This document shows, piece after piece, positions 1 to 11,519 of a DNA stretch of 64,000 bases. The first letter of the stretch is position 1; each line of letters starts with the position of its first letter. The position numbers were made by a program, and so were the translations under genes. Below the pieces are notes generated by a model. It had not been told where the DNA came from, ran no database searches, and was given only the letters and a program-made list of their open reading frames with translations. Source of the stretch: Agelas oroides (taxonomy: Eukaryota > Porifera > Demospongiae > Agelasida > Agelasidae); NCBI GenBank assembly GCA_949130485.1, contig OX422185.1, positions 16,805,011-16,869,010 of the forward strand, written 5' to 3'.

Positions 1-168
1 TTGTATGTGTTAGATGTATGATAAGTGTAATTAATGGACCATAATGGATAGCTAACAAATGGAAATTTGTGGAATAACACAAATGTAACAGTCCTGGATA
101 GAAATTGAATCTTAATCCACCACATACTTCAATCACATCGAAATACTGCATTAGTGAACTCACTTTAA

Positions 169-777
169 CCCATTGCACCCAATAGCGGCCAAATGCGCCA
201 GTGAAATTTCTTGTCCATTACACCCAATAGCGGCCAAATGCGCCCATACTTCGCTTCTGCTATTTATCGTGATCACTGTGCCTTTTTGGACTTGGAGTTA
301 GTTATTACGTCTAACAGGAAGTCAATTGAAGCATAATTACCTGCTGTGTTCTATAGGGACTTCCCCTCAAAATTGCGGTCGAAGTTTGCCTGCTGATCGT
401 AGTTGGCCACAGTACAGCTAATATCCACACGCTACATGTTCTATCGTCTATATACTATCTAATCGTTTCAACGACAGTTGAAACGTACCTTCGCTGAAAC
501 TGTCTGCCAATTTTTGCCATCTATTATCGGTCACTTTCAGGTACACAGCGGGTACCTACGTGTCAACCGTTGTAGCTTCTTCGGACTTCACTAGCAGGTC
601 TTCTGACTACATTCTGGTTTGTTTTCAACTAAGCTAAGCCTAACTATCATTGCCTGAACTCAGCCATTTTAAAAGATATAATGCAATGAATCAACACTAC
701 ACAAAATCACCATTTTTTATTAGCTTCTCTCGTAACCATGTGATCGATTTCTGTGCATGCGCGTTAGGGTAAAAGGG
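169..777. mobile_element. TTAA-flanked piggyBac/Kolobok-like MITE (609 bp)
   Basis: Both ends are bordered by TTAA (165-168 and 778-781). The element begins CCCATTGCACCC and ends GGGTAAAAGGG, an imperfect inverted repeat starting with CCC. TTAA duplications and CCC...GGG tips are typical of piggyBac and Kolobok elements. Inside, the sequence ATAGCGGCCAAATGCGCC appears twice near the left end. No transposase ORF is present. A related element is at 5558-6030 and a truncated one ends at 54551. Confidence 0.75.
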
Positions 778-781
778 TTAA

Positions 782-1401
782 GGGTGGTCAGACATAACAA
801 CGGAAGTGACACAAAGTATGCAATTAACACTGCTATGCTTGGGTACTAACCACAAAACCATTCAAGTTCACCAACCCACTGGAAGTCAGGGTGGGGCTGC
901 TAGTTGCAGCTGCTCAATTGCACATGCGCACACGCATGTGTACAAGTACGAGGAAACGAGAAAAGCGAATAGCTCGGTAAAACTTGATGTGCACTCATCG
1001 GAATAGAACGATACTTGCTGTGTGACACGCATGAGATACTCGTGACGGTAACAGGATGTTTTCTGAAATTAAACGCTCCAAAATGTTAAAACTCATGCAT
1101 AACTTGCGATGTTGCAGTAATTTCGCAAAAAGGTGCTGTTATTGGATTCCTCTCGCCAAAATAACCCTAGAAGGCCCGAAGGTAGGTGACTTCATTGGAG
1201 ACTTTTATCAACAAACAAGTCAAAATTTTGTCACCTTGCCATGTGGAAAAGGTAGACCTATCATTTTTATGGAGTATATCAGTCACGTACACTGTAATGC
1301 AAAAAACTGTGTGTTCATAGCTGCTATACTTTCCAAGTTACATGCCCCATGGCAACTGGTGATGCAAGGTTATGTAATAGGTCTGACTACCCTTAAAGGA
1401 C
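782..1401. other. Unassigned sequence
   Basis: No repeat partner or splice-bounded exon was seen. The open stretch 1056-1454 runs into the TIR element at 1402 and has no recognisable domain. Confidence 0.5.
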
Positions 1402-2000
1402 TAGCCGTTTTTCCAGACTCTCCTCAAAAACCGGGGGAGAAGAGAGCCTGGTAACATCCGCGGGAAAAGCTGTTGACTTCCAGCGCGTCATCATTCATGT
1501 GGTCAATGTAGGACACTACCACTTTATTAATAATTGTCATGTGATTTAATAAGCTGCCATGCAATATCGGTACTATACTTGGTAGCAGCGCAAGCTATTT
1601 ACAATTTTGCTCTCCATCCTCAAGGCATCCGCAGCTCTGTCGAGTTCTGTAAACCACTTTTTACACGTAAACTCAGAGCTGTGAAGTATGGTGAGTAAGC
1701 CAGTCATGCAAACTAACTACACCAAACTTTGATCTTGGACTTTTTGGAATTGCATCCCTTCTGCACATCCGAAAACTGTTTTTACCAACTTTTGAGGAAT
1801 CCATGCTTATAAGGTAATTTTCAAGTTGACAAATATTTTTGCTGAGTGTATAAATGTCACATGTAAAGATGGTTTTGTTCTGCACTCTGACTGGTACCAC
1901 CAGAGACAGGTGCCGGAAGTCGACAACTTTTCCCGCGGATGTTTTCAGGCTCTCTCCTCCCCCCTTTTTCTTTTGAGGAGAGAGCCCGGGAACAAAGCTA
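1402..2000. mobile_element. TAGCC-family TIR element (599 bp)
   Basis: The element starts TAGCCGTTTTTCCAGACTCTC and ends GAGCCCGGGAACAAAGCTA. Inner parts of the inverted repeats match strongly (ACATCCGCGGGAAAAG at about 1454 and its complement at about 1930). It is flanked by 9-bp direct repeats TTAAAGGAC (1393-1401) and TTTAAGGAC (2001-2009), 8 of 9 identical. A 9-bp duplication with long TIRs fits the Mutator-like (MULE) group. It encodes no protein; the 132-residue ORF running into its left end is chance. Confidence 0.7.
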
Positions 2001-2060
2001 TTTAAGGACTGGGGTCATTAATGCTTCATGAACACACAATTATCTAATGTGTCTAGAAAG

Positions 2061-2320
2061 CATATGTGGCAGCGCCGGGTAGAAATTGAACATTATTCCA
2101 TTGAGCAATTTGATTGCGCTACCATGTTTGAAGCACTGTAGTGCAAAACTTCCGTTAAGGGCGAGGCTCATACGCGCTATGTAGACTTATCAGGTATTCG
2201 CCATGTGTATGAGCCCCGCCCTTAACGGAAGTTTTGCGCTAATGTGCTTCAAACGTGGTAACACGATCAATTTTGCACAACGGAATAATGTTTGATTTCT
2301 ACCCGGGACTGCCACATATG
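2061..2320. mobile_element. Foldback element (260 bp), TA-flanked
   Basis: The two halves are inverted copies: the left starts CATATGTGGCAG and the right ends CTGCCACATATG. Shared stretches include AAAACTTCCGTTAAGGGC and its complement either side of a short centre near 2185. Probable TA target sites lie within the tips. Diverged relatives are at 14926-15152, 41880-41992 and 58245-58356, and a fragment is near 88-125. Confidence 0.7.
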
Positions 2321-3459
2321 AGCCCTGACAGTAACAACATCCCAGCTAGTTATGCTTCAATCAACTTCCTATGGATTATAATAACTATATGCTAACCCCA
2401 AAATAGGAGCTGTAGCAATGAATACCCAGAAGCTAACTCAGGCACATACAGGTACTATCGGATTTAAAGGTTGTAAACACTCTAGGTGCACATAGGCGCT
2501 ATCAGGTGACTGTAAAGGGATGTTACCACTACAAGTAATGAAAGAAATGCCAGACATATGAATTGGTATGGTGAACAAGAGACAATGTTGTAGCTAGTGG
2601 GTGGCCCAGTTGACAGAGAATAGCTATTATCTGGAGGGGTGAATACATGTTGTAAGGTTGTGTCGATAACTGACCATAGTGTTGTGGACTCTGAGCTGTG
2701 AATAGTGGTACTGGTATAGTTCACTGGGTGTTGGCACAGTTGTAGTCATTTCATTTTCACTGAATGTGTAATAGAGAGAGCAATCACAAAACCTCAATCT
2801 CCTCTTCAGCCCTTATAGCTGATCTACATGTATATTAGCTACAGCATTTTTCATTTTGTGAGATAAAGGACGGGAAGAGACCTGACTAACCACTATATGT
2901 CTCTTTATCGTAGCTTGAGGTCTGTTTGTATAAGATTGTTGATTTTTATAAGACCTTGAAATCCTTCTTAAACGATTAGTTTCGAAGTTGACAGTAGGAA
3001 GTGGCCTATCTGAACATGGTTGAAGGCTAAATGTTAGAGATTCAAAAAATGTAAGCTGTAGTCGCGAGGTGAAGTGTGTAGCTAATGCGAATTAGCAAAT
3101 CTCTTCCAGGGACGTGCTAGTCCCAAAGTGCCAAAAGTTTGTGGGTGAGGTTTTGGCAATATGCTCATTAGTGCTCAATTTACTGTAATACTACATTGGC
3201 AATTTTTTTCCCTGACAAAATAGATCTGCAAATGTCAAGTGAACTGACCACACGTTTTTAAATGGTAGTTCATAATTTCATGTTCAGACATATGTTTACC
3301 CAATGTGATACACTAATGAGTGACGAAAGTCGTAACAGTAAATTGGAACATAGCATGCCTACAAAGTAAATTACTCTAACACCAGACCTAGATGTATCAA
3401 TATACACAGGTGAAACTTTTATGGTCTCTTGGTTGTTGCAATACTTTCTTCTCATATGT

Positions 3460-5545
3460 TAGTAAACACAGATCTTGTGTATAATGTATATGAACCTTAC
3501 ATCAGACATCAGGGGGGAGGGGCCAGCTACAAATACACTTGTGCTGACACATCACATAATTATCATCTTACAGTTTCCTGTGTTGGAGTGTGATAATCGT
3601 GTTCCCTAAACTGCCGTTTTGAGATCCTGTCTTATGAACTACATTAAGGTGGCAGAGAACCCTGTTACTTTCAAGGTCGACAAACCTGGAATCCAAGCTG
3701 ATAGACTTCTTTGTCTTGTTAAAATTGTAGCGAATAGTCAGTTTTAGGAGTCTTCATCCGTTCACTGTCCGTAAAATTGGGGATTTTCCCCATTTCCTGT
3801 TGGCATTGACATCCAATAATCAGTTTATAATTAAGTTAGTTAAGATGTGGCCTGGCGGAACCCCTCGTGGTGGTCGGAACTTTGAAGATAAGCTTAGATC
3901 GACTTAAAAAAAAAGAAGAAAAAAACACAAAAAAGGAGTTTAGTAGAGGGCTGTAGTGTCAGTAGCTGTGAGTAGTGCATAATGCCTGCTTGTGAAAGCA
4001 AACTTGTGTCTAGAAGCAGCAGAAAGACCACAGTGGCCAAGACTGTATTCGTTTAGTCGGCCCATGTCTCGCGGCCGTATGCCTAGCCTAGTTGGTGACC
4101 GTGGCCAGATGCTTTGAGTGCTGGGCTGGGCTTTAACTAGAATACACAATTTGTCGTTGGTGCTACGCTCTGGTACCCAAGGGAGCTGAACGGTGGTTGT
4201 GTGTGGAACAGAGCCGTGAGTTGTTTAGCAACATAAGGGGGAGAGGTGGGGCTAGTAATGCTTGCTTCCACTCGTGAATGAGCCCCTCCCGTAGACAAGC
4301 TGTGAATTTTTTGAAATGCACATTCATTTTGGTGCAGTCAAAGTTTTCCATTCCAAGAGTAGTGACAAACATGAGTCTAGCCTGACTTTGAGAGTAGCTC
4401 TGAACAAAAGCTGGCACAGACTGATTTGAGATACATTGGTGGTTAGGACGCTACCTACAGTGAGAGTGTAGATGCGTCCATCGAGTGGCAATTTAGGGTT
4501 CATGAATATATTAATGAGCCACTAAAACCCTTTTTAAAATTAAGCAAAGCAAGATTGCCCTAAAGCAAACCCTAACCCTGAAACTAGGAGTAACCCTGGT
4601 CCTGACTGTAACCCAAGTTTATGTTTTCGTTAACCTCTGCCAAAAGACTTCACCGCCACCTTAAATGCTCTAAGTCTGGAGGTTTGGTTTGCATGTTTCC
4701 ATGGTAACTGATTGTGGACTACGCACCTGAAGGACAATAACACAGTCTCATGTAGTAGACTGTCATTGAGAAATTTTAAAAGAGTATTTATCGACTGTAA
4801 CCAAGCCTATAAAACCAGCCAGTGTCACCACAGCAAATGTCATCACTGGGATTGGTTTGTTATTCAACTTTGAAAAAGTCAACCACATAATTTGTGATAA
4901 GCATTCAGTAATGAGACAGGAAATGGGGTCTATCAAACAGTTGGTTGCTAGGGAAAGCATGCTGTACTCCTGCCATAGTTGCAACTGACTTGTCCAGTGT
5001 TTACTTGTGGTCAGGTGACTGTTGCGGCTGTCAACAATTAGTGTTATTACGTCAGTAGAACTCGAAACATGTTTATAATCCTAGCAACACATTTATGCTG
5101 TCTGGCTTTGCATTAGACATGTCAGTGCTTTAGGCTAATATACTCAGGAAAGTGCAGACTGCTGTAAAGTTTAAAATGGCACCAAAGGAAACAGTTACAA
5201 TTCAACGGTGTAAGGAAAGCTCCTAGACATTGCATGCTCGGTTACTGCCACTTTTATGAGAGTGATCAATGAGCTTCTCTTACACAGTTGCATTGTGACT
5301 ACCTTTGGTGACAAAGTTTCACAACTAACACATCTGACCATCCCAGAGGATGCTGTTAGCCAAAAAGTACTGCCTTGTATCGTATCACCTGATCAAAGAA
5401 TAATTGAATAACAAAGCTTATATGAAATCATACTGAACAAAATGATGGTATCCTGTGCATGTAAACACAGATCTTAAGCTTGTACATAATGTATGTGAAC
5501 ATTATATCAGACATTAGGAAGGGAGGGGGACTGGCCCCCCTCCTC
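3460..5545. repeat. Intron-derived duplicated block related to 11570-12480
   Basis: Shared tracts include GTAAACACAGATCTTGTGTA, the GGGGGGAGGGGCCAGCTACA region and a long stretch from about 4680 to 5420 matching 11757-12480. Related pieces also occur near 43860-44000, 47500-47740 and 49740-49945. No LRR exon survives in this copy. 3263-3340 is an inverted copy of 9720-9795. Confidence 0.7.
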
Positions 5546-5557
5546 CTTGGAACTTAA

Positions 5558-6030
5558 CCCTTTATACCTGAATGATGACTATAGTCTTCATGAATATAGG
5601 TATGTTAATTACGAATGACAACTATAGTCGTCATGGCCAACTTGGAGCGATTTGCACTTTACACCCCGTGGCTACGTAGTATATGGTTATTACGTGCTAC
5701 AGGAAGTCGGATGAAGCATAATTAGCTGGGCTGTCCTAAAGGGACTTTCCCCACAGATCGCAAACAGATTTCCAGTCATTTTCCAGTACATAGCAAGTAC
5801 CCACACTTCCACCACTGTATCGAATTCAGACTTCACTGTCAACTCGTATAACTACTTCCCGAGTAAAGCAGGTTTGTTTTAAACCAAACTAAGCCTAACT
5901 ACCAATGCTTGAACTCAGATAGTTTACAAGATATAATGGAATGAATGAACGTGGTACAAAATCACCATTTTTTCTATACTTGCTAACGTAGCCACGTGAT
6001 TATTCTGCACATGCGCTCAGGACTAAAGGG
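5558..6030. mobile_element. TTAA-flanked piggyBac/Kolobok-like MITE (473 bp)
   Basis: Flanked by TTAA at 5554-5557 and 6031-6034. The ends CCCTTTATACCTGA and (reverse complement of the right end) CCCTTTAGTCCTGA match at 12 of 14 positions. The interior is similar to 169-777, for example the stretch near 5870-5960. A subterminal GACTATAGTCGTCA-like palindromic motif occurs twice near the left end. It encodes nothing. Confidence 0.75.
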
Positions 6031-6540
6031 TTAATTAAAATGTGACCTCAGAGGGGTCTAAATTTTACTGGGCAGTAAGCAGCCAGATTCCCTAAATAAT
6101 TTAATACACAAACATGTAGGGGTACCCTGGCCATTTTACCATTCTCAGACAGCAGTATGAATGTGCACAAGCAATGAACAGGTTGAGGTTTGGAAACAAG
6201 GCTAGAATTTCTTCGTAAAAACCTTAACAAGAGTTGAATAACAAAGCTTATTGAAGTCATACTGAACAAAATGATGGTATCCTGTGCATGTAAACACAGA
6301 TCTTATAAGCTTGTATATAATGTATGTAACGTTATATCAGACATGCACCTAATTCTGATTATTCTGCACATGCGCTCAGGACTAAAGGGTAAATTAAAAT
6401 GTGACCTCAGAGGGGTCTAAATTTTACTGGGGAGTAAGCAGCCAGATCTCCTAAATAATTTAATACACAAACATGTAGGAGTACCCTAGCCATTTTACCA
6501 CCCTTAGAGAGCAGTATGAATGTGCACAAGCTGTGAGCTT
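6001..6540. repeat. Local tandem duplication (period about 357 bp)
   Basis: The block starting TATTCTGCACATGCGCTCAG (6001) recurs at about 6358, including GTGACCTCAGAGGGGTCTAA. It copied the right tip of the TTAA element at 5558-6030, where the TTAA is now TAAATTAA. Confidence 0.8.
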
Positions 6541-7264
6541 CGTGTTGCCCAGAAGTAAGGGAAAAACATGTGTAGCACTTTTTTGTTTGACTTCAGGATG
6601 ATCATCGAGTGTGCTGGGTGCTCTTCATGCCATGGTTTTCACTCTGTCTCTCGTCACCATTGTGCACTCTATATTATGCACAGGTGCTTAATAAATGCCT
6701 TGTACCGGGAAGGAAGCATGCGCCTAATAAACAATATATGCCTAATAGCAAGGTGTGTTTAAAACCAGAGTTCTAAACCAATTGTCTCAAGTCATTGTGT
6801 TCAAACAATTTGGTGGGTCTACATACAAATACACCAAACTAATTGGGTGTCAATAAATTATTACGACCTTGTGGAACTGAGTTATTCTGCAACTAAGGAT
6901 GATATGAACAGAAATCACAATTTTGTAGCCTTATTCACTCCCATCTAGTGTCCTTGATAGTGGTTGTATACGGTAAGGAAAGCATAACTGTTCAGAATCG
7001 TTTGACAACTGATAGTGGCATGGGCAGATTTTAGAACGCCATTCCACCAAGCTATCAAGAGCCTTTGCTTACTGCCTCAACTGCTAAAAGTCATCAATGC
7101 ACATTATTACTTGGGCATTATCCCATTTCACAAAAACATTTGAGACCAACTTAGCTGATTTCATTAGAATGGCTACCACCAACACTTCGATTTGCAATCA
7201 TTTTCACACATACTACTTGCAGCATTGTACTATATGCAATAAAAATGATCTAAGATGTATGGTT
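6541..7264. other. Unassigned sequence
   Basis: AT-rich, no clear exon or element. It contains a short inverted phrase around TGCGCCTAATAAACAATATA resembling sequence near 36950 and 50900. Confidence 0.4.
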
Positions 7265-10200
7265 CACTGACCTTAGTCTTTTGGGCTCCAAGTAGTAACT
7301 GGTAGCATTGAGTTGTTGTTGGCTTTCAATGAGTGGGCACCTATTAGAGTGTAGAACAAGCACAAAACCTCATTAACCCTTATAGCTGATTACATTCATT
7401 GGGAAAGATAAAATTTGGGAGGAGTCCTGACTAACACCTAATCAACTTCTCACCCAATATTACATGTTTCCATTGCAGGCACAATCATATTTGTATATGC
7501 ATCCATACAAATGTATGCACAGGCGAGTAGAGGTATATAAATGTCAATGCGCACACGAGTACAGGTATGATGCACACATGGAAGTAACTTCCCTAAGACA
7601 TGAGGACAACATTTTAACAAGATGTGTTCAACTGTTAGTGTCAGTGAGAGATGTTTTAGGACCGTCAACCTGGAGGTGCTGTCTTGCAACATATAGGCAA
7701 ACATAACAGTCCAAGCCATAGTAATGATGAGGCTGAGGACACTTTCCCACAAGTTGAGTGGCTTGAGTATCACCACCATCATCCTCTTCCCACAGCAGCA
7801 AGCCCAATGTCCAATACTACCATTTTTCACAAGAGTGAAAAGTGACAAAATACAAACGGCAATGATGGCATAAACGACAAAGACCTGTATGTGCATGATG
7901 CATAAATGTAGCCTCATTTCCTGGCAACCGCCCAGCTTTTTGTCTCTGGCAGTACAAAATATGGGAGCTCAACAATGTCCATTGTATTATATAAGGTAGC
8001 AAAACATAACTCAACATAGGTAGGTTGCTGATTGTACCCATACATGATCCATTACCCACACCACAGTCAGAGGTCACTGTGCTCTAGTCATTTACATGTG
8101 TAGAGAAGGCTCCAACAAAGCATGAAAAAGATCCTGCAACTGTGCAGCTCACACTGCACCCTCGCTACCACTCCTCAGTTTATTAGGTCAGACTATATGG
8201 AATATATGAATGTGTCATCAATATTTTCACTATAATGATTGCGGTGCTACATATGTTAGTGCGTCACCACTTCTTGACCGTAAAGAACCTTAGTGCCACA
8301 GCGTAAAACAGCACTGACATTCTTTGACTTCACACAACAATCATCATGCTTAAATGACGTGCACCTTTTATTCATGTTCCTGCCTGATCAAGTGTGACAA
8401 AAGTACTTGAAACGTTACATGTAACTACACATACCTCCTGTATTTTTCACTTTCTATAAATACTGTAATCTCTGTAATTCTGTACCCTTTCTATTTATAG
8501 CACACCATAGCAAGCTTAGGTTATAGTTCTATCTTTGTGCAGCTGAAGGTCGAGTCAAAAACATTCTGCATTGCTGTTGCAATTTTAGCAAAGCTCAAAG
8601 AAGTCATTTTCACTAGTAAGAATATAGTTTTGTTAGTCAAGTGAAGTCCAAAAGAAATTAGTATTTTTGCCTTCGCTATTGTCTGCATATGCTTCAGTTA
8701 ATATTAAAACTAAAAACCCTACCATTCCACTCACACAGTTAATTACATCGTATCTGTCACATGACAGAAATTGGTGGAACTGCAAGTACCACCATACATG
8801 GCATAGAGCCTCATGAACAGAATTTATACCAGGATCCGCACTGATCCCCCGGCATACTTGGATGCTACAAGCACTTACTTGTTTAATCTCTGTAAATCTC
8901 CATAAACTCTCCACACACCTAAGAATGGAATGGAATTTTTTATGAGATTCTTACAGCTTGTCCTACCCCACCTGGGTAAGAGTAATGAAGCCTTGTGTGA
9001 TGAACTACAAATTAGATCACACACACAGGAAACCACAAGGTTGTGTCACTTAAGTGCGTCATAATGAGATCATAACTCATGGGTAGCAGCTTTTGTGCAG
9101 AGCTGTTACATTTCGGACGAAATTCCAAATATTTCAGGAACAGCATTCCTGATTGGGACAAGCAACAAACCATTCTGCACGCATTGGCCTTTACAGCGAC
9201 GTTACATATAAGGTAGAGGTCATAAATTGTGTGGGCTATGATAATTTTAGATACGCTTGGCATGCTGTAGGAACACAATATTGTTCAAAGTCTTCACAGC
9301 AAGCGGTCAAGCATATGTCACCACAAATGGAACAATAGAAACAAGTTTAACTTATTTTCTCAGAATTTTCTACCATGATCAAGTCAGATACCTGGAATAT
9401 AGAATCATTGTACAAGCCAAGTTCTAAAATTGTTTCTGCTTACTGCTACTTCTTGAAGAACTACAAACTATATATTTAAACAGAGCAGCCTTAGAGCTTC
9501 AAAACAATGTGAATATTGCCACAAAAGATTAGGTTGGGTGTTGGAAAATGCACATCTTATAATTAGTTGTTCAGCCAAGAAGGTGGGAAGGGAGGGTAGG
9601 TGCATGCCCCAAGATCACTCCAGACTATGGCATGTCATCCCTTTGGAGCATGTTTGGACAGGTATTTCTTATATACTTCCTACAGCCTCAGTACAACAGC
9701 TATACCAACAAGTACTCTTGTTACTTTCGTCACTCATTAGTCTATCACATTGGGTAAACATATATCTCAACATGAAATTATGAACTACCATTTAGCCAAT
9801 CATAAAGATGTGAATCAGTTGACATTTGATTGGTTCTCGTTGTACATGGCTAGCCACATTCCCAGGTCATTCCCAGGTTTTATCTCGCAGTTGTGAAGAT
9901 AAATCTGGAGAAGACCTGGTACCACTCCTATATCACAAACCAAAAATGGTGGGTGCGGTTATGGGCATGATTTTGTAATGATGGCAAAGTGCCCATGCAA
10001 GGTTCGGCCGGAGGGGGCTAGTACTAGTGATTGAGCCAGGAAAGTTTGCCTGGACATTTTACCAACAGCTACAGGTTTCATAAGTATCAAGTCACTAAGA
10101 AACGATATGTATAGGCATAAGTGGAAGGCGTTATACACATGTGCGTTGACTGAAAGGAATCAGGAAAGCAGCAGCCTGAGGGCAAGTGCATCGCTAGGTG

Positions 10201-10430
10201 TCAAAACAAGTGTCTGCACTCAGGCCACAATCATCAATGACAAAGAAACAAATGGTGATGCTACTTGTACATGTAGGTATGTGCAAGCTACAATATGTGG
10301 CTCTGAGCCTCTACACATGGATGTTCTAATTAGAGTGCAGCACTTGTTTCGTGGCACACTTGCCCTCAGGCTACTACTTTTCTGATCCCTTTCAGTCAGT
10401 ACAGGTCGCGAATAGGTTTCATTTTTATAT
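7265..10430 (+). repeat. Segmental duplication A, copy 1 (about 3.2 kb)
   Basis: Direct repeat of 15600-18738, collinear from TCACTGACCTTAGTCTTTTG to the AATAGxTTTCATTTTTATA break, with scattered substitutions and small indels. It contains a 155-codon minus-strand ORF (7450-7917) that is frameshifted in copy 2, an open stretch after a good acceptor at 8504 (TCTATTTATAG) that is broken in copy 2, and the foldback at 10148. A related fragment of the 7610-7830 part lies at 27645-27880. No gene is supported. Confidence 0.9.
10148..10400. mobile_element. Foldback MITE inside duplication A
   Basis: Left GACTGAAAGGAATCAG...GCCTGAGGGCAAGTG and right CACTTGCCCTCAGGC...CCTTTCAGTC are inverted copies of about 60 bp. 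The same structure is in the other duplication copy (about 18450-18705). The 92-113 residue ORFs here are translations of this element, not genes. Confidence 0.55.
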
Positions 10431-10464
10431 TTTGTTGGAACAGTCTCTGACCAGATATTATGTT

Positions 10465-10569
10465 ATAGTTATTAACCGCTCACGAGGGCTTTAGTAGATG
10501 TATAAGCACACCGCCTGAGGGCGGTGTGCTTATATATCAAGTATAAAGCCCGAGGGTGTGGTTAATAAC
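10465..10569. mobile_element. Foldback hairpin (about 105 bp)
   Basis: Nested inverted repeats: outer GTTATTAACC...GGTTAATAAC, middle GGGCTTTA/TAAAGCCC, and a perfect inner hairpin ATAAGCACACCGCC-TGAG-GGCGGTGTGCTTAT. The outer tip is related to that of 32249-32655. Confidence 0.6.
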
Positions 10570-11519
10570 TGGCTTCTAGCCCGTTTGCGCATGCGCTTCA
10601 ATGTGTTGCTATGTCAGTGGTATGTTTATTTGTGAAATCAGCTGTTTTTCGAAGGTTGTACTCATAGTCTAGCTAGCTTACAGATACTCAGTTACTTGTA
10701 GTAACAACCAGTTTTGTCGTAGCTGCAAATATTACGACTTTGAAACCGTTCAACAATGCGATGGGCGACGACAGCCAGTCCGGAAACGGGCCCAAGTGGC
10801 AAAACCTTATGAGAATTGACGGCTATGCCGTGATGCTTTCTGCTGTTTTCCAACAGCGCTGTTGAAAAATTGTGTTTCTCAAGGCATCCTAAGTCCACGA
10901 AACAAGCCTCAAAGCTAGCTTCGTAGCCACCGTGAGGACAGAGCGTTACCGGTTTGGTTTTTGTCTCTTTGGGCTCGTTGGGGCTTTTCCACGCGGCTTG
11001 TTCTCAGACTGGCTATCACTGTCGTCGACCCATTCTGTTATCACAATGCTGAGTGGTTGAGAATGCACATAAAAATATGTATATTTTTGCGTAACTCCAG
11101 GCAAATAAAGTTACCTGTACTTGATGCCCATGGGATACAAACTACAAGGCTTTATCTGAAATATAATGCACTCTATTACATAGCAACCACATATAACAGG
11201 CTACAAATGAAGTTACACCCACTAAATTTATGAAGCCAATTTGCTACCATTGTATCTTACAGTATTAAACTGAGCAGAGCAGTTAGCAGCGATGTTTATA
11301 TCATGGTGCTAGTACTAACAGACCAAGTACTCTACCCTAAGTTATCAGACATCTCATGCTACCTTCACGAACTGTTGATTGTCGTATCAGTACATGCCTT
11401 TCATTCTGTCTCTGCTATAGTTATGTTCATGCACAGTGCAAACCAAGTGCTTCCTCTCCTCACCCAACTGTGTGTGGGTATGAGGCTTATAGCTACATGG
11501 TAGCCCAAACCTTAACAAG
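10570..11519. other. Unassigned sequence with CpG-rich part
   Basis: 10590-11040 is relatively CpG-rich. Its minus strand is open without a start codon from about 10991 to 10692, with phrases such as L-E-N-S-R-K-H-H-G-I-A-V and L-A-V-V-A-H-R-I-V-E-R-F. No splice sites or family support it. It may be a young mobile-element body next to the foldback at 10465. Confidence 0.35.

Noticed and set aside
1056-1454. 132-codon plus-strand ORF
   Set aside because: It runs into the TIR element at 1402-2000, has no domain, and lacks splice or promoter support.
4568-4625. Telomere-like CCCTAA/CCCTGA phrases
   Set aside because: Only two or three irregular occurrences; no tandem array.
7450-7917. 155-codon minus-strand ORF, the longest uninterrupted ORF
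   Set aside because: It lies in segmental duplication A and the paralogous stretch (15762-16200) is frameshifted; it has no recognisable domain and biased Cys/His/Leu composition.
8504-8640. Open stretch after a good acceptor (TTTCTATTTATAG)
   Set aside because: The paralogous copy near 16861 has a 2-base deletion and stop; open length is within chance expectation.
10107-10385. 92-codon ORF conserved in both copies of duplication A
   Set aside because: It coincides with a foldback MITE, so similarity reflects the duplicated transposon.
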